DNA of 64,000 nt from Fomes fomentarius. Lineage: Eukaryota > Basidiomycota > Agaricomycetes > Polyporales > Polyporaceae. Below are positions 58,362 through 64,000 of the stretch, piece after piece. How positions within the stretch are numbered: position 1 is the first letter of the stretch; each line of letters opens with the position of its first letter. The notes beneath the pieces were generated by a model. The model did no database searches, was not told where the DNA came from, and was given only the letters and a program-made list of their open reading frames with translations. The stretch spans positions 1-64,000 of the forward strand of contig JABYQN010000008.1 in NCBI GenBank assembly GCA_022606135.1, given 5' to 3'. The position numbers were made by a program, and so were the translations under genes.

Positions 58362-59786
58362 ACACGTGTGATGGGAGGACACGGTTGTCAGCGTCTGCAG
58401 TACCGTTCGCGCTGATGCAGGAGTGAATGGCTGGGATTGCCGGTCGGACAGGACGCGGGCGGGCTAGAGAAGGAAGTTGAAGAGGGTTTGTCACAGAACG
58501 CACCGATAATCTGACAGTCGGGCGTAAGATTGATCCAGAACGAGTTTTTGCAAACGTCTCAGCATTGCAGGACAAAGACATGAGCGGCATTGTCAATGCG
58601 CCGTCCCATCGCGGACGTACGGACTGCTGGGCGACGGTGCGATGGGACATACAATGTCTCCGGCGAGTCGCTCTGACTCAATCAGAGCCAACCTTTGCAG
58701 ATAATCGGCGGAATAGAGCGAAGGCGCTGAATTGAGGGTGAGATCCAGCATCCCGCTTCGGAGAAAGCGCGAAGATGTACGTACTACATACTCATGAGGC
58801 GGTGTGCGCGCGTTGCTTCTCGTTGATGAAGATTGCAAGGTTGAACTTCGACGCTCGAATGACGGAAGCGGAATGCGATTTCTGTGGTTTAGACGCGGGA
58901 AAGCGTTTGATGTGCCTACCACTGACACTGACAATGGCACTGACACTACTGGCACTGTTGGGCGTGGGCGTAAATCAAAAGCATGAATGGAGATGATTGG
59001 CTACTCGCAGGGTGTGGTGCGATATCGATGCACAGCGGCCAGGCGAGACGGTGGACCGTTTACTGTAGTGACACAGGGTCCGAGCCCGAGCGAACGTGGG
59101 TTGTCACGGTAGATTGCGATTGTGTTGCAACCGAGACCGAGTTGCGAGTTGCGTCCAGATCGCCTAGGTCTGTTCATGCGACAACTCAGCCTTGGTCCAT
59201 GTTGCAGAATGAGAGAGCGATCGTGCGCTTACAGAGTGACCTGTGTTGATCCCCAGAAATGGGGAACTCGCGAATGATGGAAGTTGGGTCGCGGCCGGCA
59301 TCTAAATTGGATGGGCGGCAAGCTGAATAGAGGCCTTATTTTACTAAGCGGCCAAGTTCTAGAACGGATAGGAACATGATCTGCAGGGTGGGTCACGAAC
59401 TGAGAGAAGACTGAGAAGAGGCCAGTGGTTCGAAGGATGCTGATGTCTGACACGGTGGTGTGAGATGGACGTGCCCGTAGGAGATGTAGCCGGGGATCCG
59501 AGAGTCAGAGGGAGAACTGAGGCTGACAGACCGCGGGGGAAGTGCACGCGAAGGAGATGGGGGGACTGGTAAGGCAGGAGGAAGGAGGAAGGAGGACAGG
59601 AGATCAGCCTGAACGATCTTCGCTGTTCTCAAGCACAGCTAAGCATGTGTGCGCGCGGCTGAGCGTGGTAGAGTGTGACCACGGGCGTGAAGCGCGTCAC
59701 GGTTGAGGCTGTGTGGTCGTTACAGTCACGGCCTGCCAGTGCCAGTGCGATTGGTGGCGTGCTCTTTCGACCAGTGGCCTCGCGCA

Positions 59787-60206
59787 CTACTTATGGGGAG
59801 ATAAGTAAGTGAGTGGGTGTCGAGCACACTTGAATGTTGCTCTCCTCATCGCGATGGCTGTGGCCCGGAGTGGAAGAACTGTGCGGATGATGTGAGCAGC
59901 GAGATCTTTCTTCTCTGTCACACGAGGGCGAGCGCGCTGCAATCCACAATCACCGCGAGCAGGTATCAAGCTTACCAAGACGAACAGCAAAATGCGGACG
60001 GGCGTTGTGTGCGGCCTTTCGCCGCCCTCGTCGTTGCGTTTGTCGTGTCCCTCGCCCGGCGGCGGAGGCTGAGCCGCTGCGCTTCCATCTGCGCGGCCGC
60101 CGCGCGAGGCAGGCGCGGACGAGCGACGACGGGATGTATCTGCCATCTCGGCCGACTTCCCTCCTCCATCAAAAGATGTTCCCCGATCCGGACGAGGAGC
60201 CCTCAA
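59787..60206 (-). CDS. possible small membrane protein, doubtful
   Basis: Open frame of 139 codons. The second methionine starts MADTSRRRSSAPASRGGRA, followed by a charged GGERPHTTPVR and a hydrophobic RILLFVLVSLIPA. A GTAAGC donor sits inside the hydrophobic segment and a TTGCAG acceptor about 35 bases later, so a spliced version is possible. I do not recognise it. The divergent arrangement with the Ser/Pro-rich gene gives weak support. It may be chance. Confidence 0.22.
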   Translation of the reverse strand: MRAPRPDRGTSFDGGGKSAEMADTSRRRSSAPASRGGRADGSAAAQPPPPGEGHDKRNDEGGERPHTTPVRILLFVLVSLIPARGDCGLQRARPRVTEKKDLAAHIIRTVLPLRATAIAMRRATFKCARHPLTYLSPHK

Positions 60207-60371
60207 GATATTATATGATACCTGACCTCCTCACACCCATCTTTCCTAATACCTGGCCCAACCTCCGCTCCAGCCCACCCATTCCAGCTCCAGCCCGCCC
60301 AGTCCTCCTCCCTCCCCGCAGTCCGACTGCACCCCAGACGACAACGAGGAAGGACGGCACACACTGTCGGG

Positions 60372-61898
60372 ATGCCCGACGCTGCGGATCAAGGGTCGAT
60401 GCAGACCAACCGCGCGACGACCTCGCATCGGAGCATGAGCAGGAGCAGCACAGGCGGGGCCATCCAAGCCGAAGCGCGCGACTCATTGCCTTCTCTCCAG
60501 CGCAGTCCGACACCACCGGGGCTCCCGAGCAAGCGCGGATCTCATCTCTTCGCCCAAAGGCGTGCCTCCCTCCCTATAACCCCCTGTCCACCTCCGACTC
60601 CAGCACAAACCCGTCGCGCCGCGGTACAGGTAACACAGCTATGCCCATCCCGCTCTTCGCCCCCTTCCCTCCTCCTCCTCCTCCTACTCCTCCTCCTCCG
60701 CCTCCACCTCCTCCGACACCCACTACAACCCGCTCAGCCCCGTCAGCCCACTCACGCCTGCCAACCTCGCCCGGACCCCAGCCACGCGCGCTCCGTCCCG
60801 CACAAACCGCCCCGCTCGATGGAACCCGTCCCCGAGGACACGGACGCAGACGCAGGCGAGTACTCGGAAACCAGATCCCTCCAGCTGCCCTCCCCGCCCG
60901 CGTCCCCCGACGAGGACATGCGTTGGCGCGCCGGCCCCGGCTCGTCCTCGTCCCCGTCCAGCCGTCGCCCAAGCCTCTCCGGGCGCCAGAGCACCCCAAA
61001 CGCACTGCCTTCCAACTTCCGCCCGCGCTCGTCGACGGGCCCCAGCGCCCTGCCCCTCACCGCCGCTTTCCAAACGAGCGTGCTCAGATCCGGGACCGGC
61101 GGCGGGGCCTCGTCCATGCAGCGGTACCCATCTATCACCCGCTCACCACCGCCACCATCCTCACATCGAGATCGCGAGCGTGCGCGATCGCGGCCGAGCT
61201 CAGTGTCGGTGTCGATGTCGATGCGTCCCTCGCCGTCGCCGTCGCGCGCGGATGCAGACGACAACATCATGGGGCGCCCGACGGAGGCATTCCGTCGCCT
61301 CAGTACCACTGACATCCGGCATCGCCACCCGCACAGCTCGCGCGAGGAGGACCCCTCTGCGCGCGGCTTCCTTAGAACGTCCGACGCCGTGCGTGTGCCG
61401 CACGTGCAGCAACTCGGCCCCGGGCCATCTAGCCACCGCCACGCCACCGTATACAACGCGCCCCCACCTCCGCCACCCGGGGCGCATGCCGCCCGCGGGC
61501 CGTCGGGATACTCGTCTCCACCTCCTCCATTGACGTCTAGCCACCTCTCTCCCCCAGCTTTGTCTCCCTTGCCGTCCCCGCCTTCTCAGGCCCCGCGCCT
61601 CACCGTGCACACGAACGCAAGCGCGAGCACAAGCATGACGAGTCCACATCATCGCGCGCTAGGCATGGGCGGTGCGCACCCGTCTGGGGTGACATGGAAG
61701 TCGCTTGCGAGCGGATCGCGTGCATCACTCGCGAGCCAGCAGTCGAGGAGCCGGTCGAACAGCGTGCGGAGTGTGCGGACGCTGCCTGGACAGTTGCCAC
61801 CAATCGATCCGCTCACGCCGATCACGCTCAGTCCGAGGCGGTCGTTTGAGGACGAGGACGAGGACGAGGACGAGGAGGGGCAGGGTAGGAGGACGTGA
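60372..61898 (+). CDS. Ser/Pro-rich intrinsically disordered protein
   Basis: Open frame of 508 codons with no recognised domain. From about residue 150 on it is coherent, low-complexity sequence rich in Ser, Pro and Arg (MEPVPEDTDADAGEYSETRS, SRPSSVSVSMSMRPSPSPSR, NAPPPPPPGAHAARGPSGYS) and ends in an acidic EDEDEDEDEEGQG tail. Many SP/RRxS sites suggest phosphoregulation (inference). Residues about 95-150 are suspicious: they cross a CTN triplet tract read as poly-leucine, and a GTAACA donor at about 60630 with an acceptor near 60740 may remove it. The start codon is therefore uncertain, and coding may begin further upstream (near 60170). Confidence 0.5.
   Translation: MPDAADQGSMQTNRATTSHRSMSRSSTGGAIQAEARDSLPSLQRSPTPPGLPSKRGSHLFAQRRASLPITPCPPPTPAQTRRAAVQVTQLCPSRSSPPSLLLLLLLLLLRLHLLRHPLQPAQPRQPTHACQPRPDPSHARSVPHKPPRSMEPVPEDTDADAGEYSETRSLQLPSPPASPDEDMRWRAGPGSSSSPSSRRPSLSGRQSTPNALPSNFRPRSSTGPSALPLTAAFQTSVLRSGTGGGASSMQRYPSITRSPPPPSSHRDRERARSRPSSVSVSMSMRPSPSPSRADADDNIMGRPTEAFRRLSTTDIRHRHPHSSREEDPSARGFLRTSDAVRVPHVQQLGPGPSSHRHATVYNAPPPPPPGAHAARGPSGYSSPPPPLTSSHLSPPALSPLPSPPSQAPRLTVHTNASASTSMTSPHHRALGMGGAHPSGVTWKSLASGSRASLASQQSRSRSNSVRSVRTLPGQLPPIDPLTPITLSPRRSFEDEDEDEDEEGQGRRT
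60664..60718 (+). repeat. CCT/CTC triplet tract
   Basis: An interrupted CCT triplet run (CCTCCTCCTCCTCCTACTCC onward, with CCG and CCA interruptions). It may be intronic polypyrimidine sequence or encode a proline/leucine run depending on splicing of the surrounding gene. Confidence 0.7.
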
Positions 61899-63104
61899 AA
61901 GCTCGACTGGAAGGGCTTGCACGGCCTCCGGTCTGCCACACTGTGATGCTCGGACATGTTGGACGTGGGTGGCTAGACGGGTGGACGTCCGGACTTCCAT
62001 TCGCGAGGCACGGGTGGTGCCACACCGTCCCTCTCTCAAATTCTCGGTCTCTTTTCTTTCTATGCACGCATGTTCTGGCTGGACTAACTTATGGATGGTG
62101 GATTGCGAGCCCGACGAGACGTGGAGAAGGCATGCATGGCTCGGACGCTCGCGCTGGAAGATGGGGGGTGAGCATGCATGACGCCAGGCGCGACTTGTTG
62201 TACGGTTACGAGATGGAGATGTAGCTGTAGCTGTGGATACGCTCGTATACGCTGTGCGATGCGAACGTTGAATGTTGTAATGATAATGATGTATGATGTA
62301 CGCTCCTACGATACTACGACTAACTATCACTCTATCATTTGTACGAACGCAATACGATCTCATGCTGTACGATGTCACGAGGGAATGAATGCATGTATAT
62401 ATGGATGCATGGTGTCTGATGAATGTTGGTTACCCGCCAGTAGCCCGGGAGGAGCTGTGACAGCGCCGACCGGCGACCAATATAGTAGCCAACTTGGCCT
62501 TCGGATTCTGGCTTTCTGGAACAAACCGACGGTGTCGAACTGGCGTTGAACGTTGATCATGAGAGTCAGACAGCGCACGATTGGCCGTCGTCGAGGGCTG
62601 AGCGCTGACTCTGTGTGGACCTCGAGCTGCGGACATTCTTACTCAACTACCAATCTCGGACAATGGAAGGAGCCGGCCCAACCTGGGCTGTTGGGCGTAC
62701 CAAACGCTCCGAACTGCAGGGACTGAGACAGGGGCTGAGGCGAAAGCGGACAACTTGAATGCGCTCGGCATGCGGAGAACACGACTGTGCCCAGCATCAA
62801 TCTTCACCGCTCGCCTTGAGTCTGTGCAGAACCCGAGATCAGGACTCCGACTCGATCGTCGACCTCTTCCGACGATCTCAGCACCGACCTGGGTATTGTC
62901 ATTCACAGAAGAGCTACAGATCATGCAGGTCGAGATCGAAATATCAGTGTCGATTGCGACACATTGAACTCACTGCTAACTGCAGCGTAGGACGATCCAT
63001 CGTATCCGTCCGCGAGGCACCATGATACAGTTGACAAACCTAGAATAACACAAAGCAGGACGAGTCCTACAGACAAGACATATCCGGACAAAAACGCCGC
63101 GCCG
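61899..63104. other. intergenic between convergent genes
   Basis: 3' flanks of the Ser/Pro-rich gene (+) and the edge gene (-). No gene or RNA recognised. The stretch 62220-62420 is AT-richer with TGTATGATGTACG-like words. Confidence 0.5.
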
Positions 63105-64000
63105 TCACGCATGCTCACCACCCTCAGCCCCAGCCCCAGCGGCAGCCTTCTCAGCAGCACGCACACGCCGCCGTTTACTTCGGCCCTCCGCCGTCGCCGC
63201 ACCGGGCACTTCCTCAGTCCGAGTTCGCTTCAGTCCACCTTTCCGCCCACCACGCTTGCGCTTCTTGGAGCCCTCAGCGTTCTCCTCCTCGTCGCCCGAA
63301 CCGTCACTCTCGCCGCTCTCGGGCTTGTACGCCGCAGCGTCCGTCCCGAGCTTCCGGCTGCGCCTGGGCTGCCTGCGGCGTGCTTTGCTTGCCGACGCAC
63401 TCCCGTTCCCGTTCTCCGCGGGCCCTTGGGAAGATTCGCCCTCGGGTTGAGACTGGGGCCCGGGCTCGGGATCCACAGGCGTTGTGGCGGCTTCGGGCTC
63501 CTGCTCTGCTTCACGAGGCGAACCCTTCACGCGTTTCCGTGCAGGCATGTCCTCCTCATCTCTATCGTCATCGAGATCACTGAGGTCACTGCCGGAGATG
63601 GATCCACCAGAAGCTACGCTTCCCCGCTCCGACAGCTTGCCCGCATGGCTCGAAGAGCCGCCGGATGTCGATGCCGATGCCTGCGAGGGAGGCGGCATAG
63701 ACGCGGTCTTCCCAAGGCCCTTCCTGCTCCTGCGAGAGAGACCCCCGTTCGACAGAGTGCGCGCGCTGATGGACTCGCGCTGTGCCGCGCTGATAGACTC
63801 CACCTGCGACGAATGCGCACGATACAGCAGTGTCCGGTTCTTCTTGACCGTGACTCCGTCCCCATCTCGAGGGAGGTAAAGCACCTCGTGTTCGCGCAGG
63901 AGGTCGACGCCGACGAGCCGTCGCAAGATGCCGATGAGGTATGGCGACAAATTGAGGTCCTCGACATTCGGGACAAGTTTAGGGATGTCCCTTGCGTTCA
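63105..64000 (-). CDS. nuclear-type protein with basic/acidic tail, partial (5' end off window)
   Basis: The reading frame is open from the right edge (DIPKLVPNVEDLNLSPYLIG) to a stop at 63105, so at least 298 residues are visible. The first 80 residues (GILRRLVGVDLLREHEVLYL, then TLLYRAHSSQVESISAAQRE) look folded but I cannot assign a family. The rest is low-complexity: Ser-rich, then acidic SDLSDLDDDRDEEDMP, several nuclear-localisation-like clusters (ARKRVKG, KKRKRGGRKGGLKR, GRSKRRRVR), and an Ala/Gly-rich end. Nuclear location is inferred from these clusters. Confidence 0.7.
   Translation of the reverse strand, partial: NARDIPKLVPNVEDLNLSPYLIGILRRLVGVDLLREHEVLYLPRDGDGVTVKKNRTLLYRAHSSQVESISAAQRESISARTLSNGGLSRRSRKGLGKTASMPPPSQASASTSGGSSSHAGKLSERGSVASGGSISGSDLSDLDDDRDEEDMPARKRVKGSPREAEQEPEAATTPVDPEPGPQSQPEGESSQGPAENGNGSASASKARRRQPRRSRKLGTDAAAYKPESGESDGSGDEEENAEGSKKRKRGGRKGGLKRTRTEEVPGAATAEGRSKRRRVRAAEKAAAGAGAEGGEHA

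Larger units (their letters stand above)
54954..59786. other. gene-poor region, 4.8 kb
   Basis: After the GH18 promoter (to about 55150) no recognisable family or RNA gene occurs. Open frames reach about 150 codons (minus, 55853-56293) without family resemblance. A purine-rich tract of GGGGAGAAGA units lies at about 58316-58361. Base composition is close to that of the window average with normal CpG, so there is no sign of a silenced repeat. Confidence 0.5.

Noticed and set aside
60005..61312. 435-codon plus-strand frame with a poly-proline run
   Set aside because: Downstream of about 60750 it is Arg/Ala/Pro frame shadow of the Ser/Pro-rich protein. Its first third could still contribute an upstream exon, so only the whole-frame reading is rejected.

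Overview
The window looks like nuclear DNA of an agaricomycete (mushroom-forming) basidiomycete. Genes are broken by many introns of about 45-75 bases with GT..AG ends, several coding exons are shorter than 35 bases, coding sequence is GC-rich, and the protein families fit: Spa2, Nug1, Erv14, an EHN-type epoxide hydrolase, oxalate decarboxylase, HET-domain and Goodbye/EF-hand proteins. All exon structures were built by hand from splice signals, reading-frame phase and family resemblance; no alignment or search was run. For every multi-exon gene with a full structure the exon lengths sum to a whole number of codons.

Left edge (1-3204): AT-rich, almost CpG-free repeat DNA with tRNA-derived SINE relics and a decayed inverted-repeat element. 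CpG content becomes normal at about 3205, next to a small inverted-repeat transposon (3278-3951). 4213-21764 is a housekeeping block: SPA2 polarity scaffold (-), a gene-poor 5.5 kb, NUG1 nucleolar GTPase (-), ERV14/cornichon cargo receptor (-) sharing a 271-base promoter with an ALY/REF-like mRNA-export RRM protein (+), and an epoxide hydrolase (+). 22611-25329 is a 20-exon MFS permease (-).

26391-53330 is more accessory in character: an F-box protein (-), a HET-domain protein (-) facing a 15-exon Goodbye-domain/EF-hand/zinc-cluster protein (+), a single-span membrane protein with a C-terminal PPxY motif (-), a 10-copy perfect 19-bp minisatellite, an N-acetylglucosamine kinase (+), tRNA-Gln(CTG) with a 6-base intron, a cupin gene with an apparent one-base frameshift (-), a secreted oxalate decarboxylase (+), and a truncated, decayed second copy of the Goodbye/EF-hand gene that carries a 215-bp MITE.

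53867-64000: a secreted GH18 glycosidase (-), a further gene-poor 5 kb, a Ser/Pro-rich disordered protein (+), and a basic/acidic nuclear-type protein that runs off the right edge (-).

The strongest candidate for an under-described system is the HET plus Goodbye/EF-hand pair with its decayed paralogue. Both families are associated with fungal nonself recognition, and the long gene combines a Goodbye-type N-terminus with an EF-hand, a conserved middle region and C-terminal cysteine clusters, without any visible NACHT or NB-ARC module.
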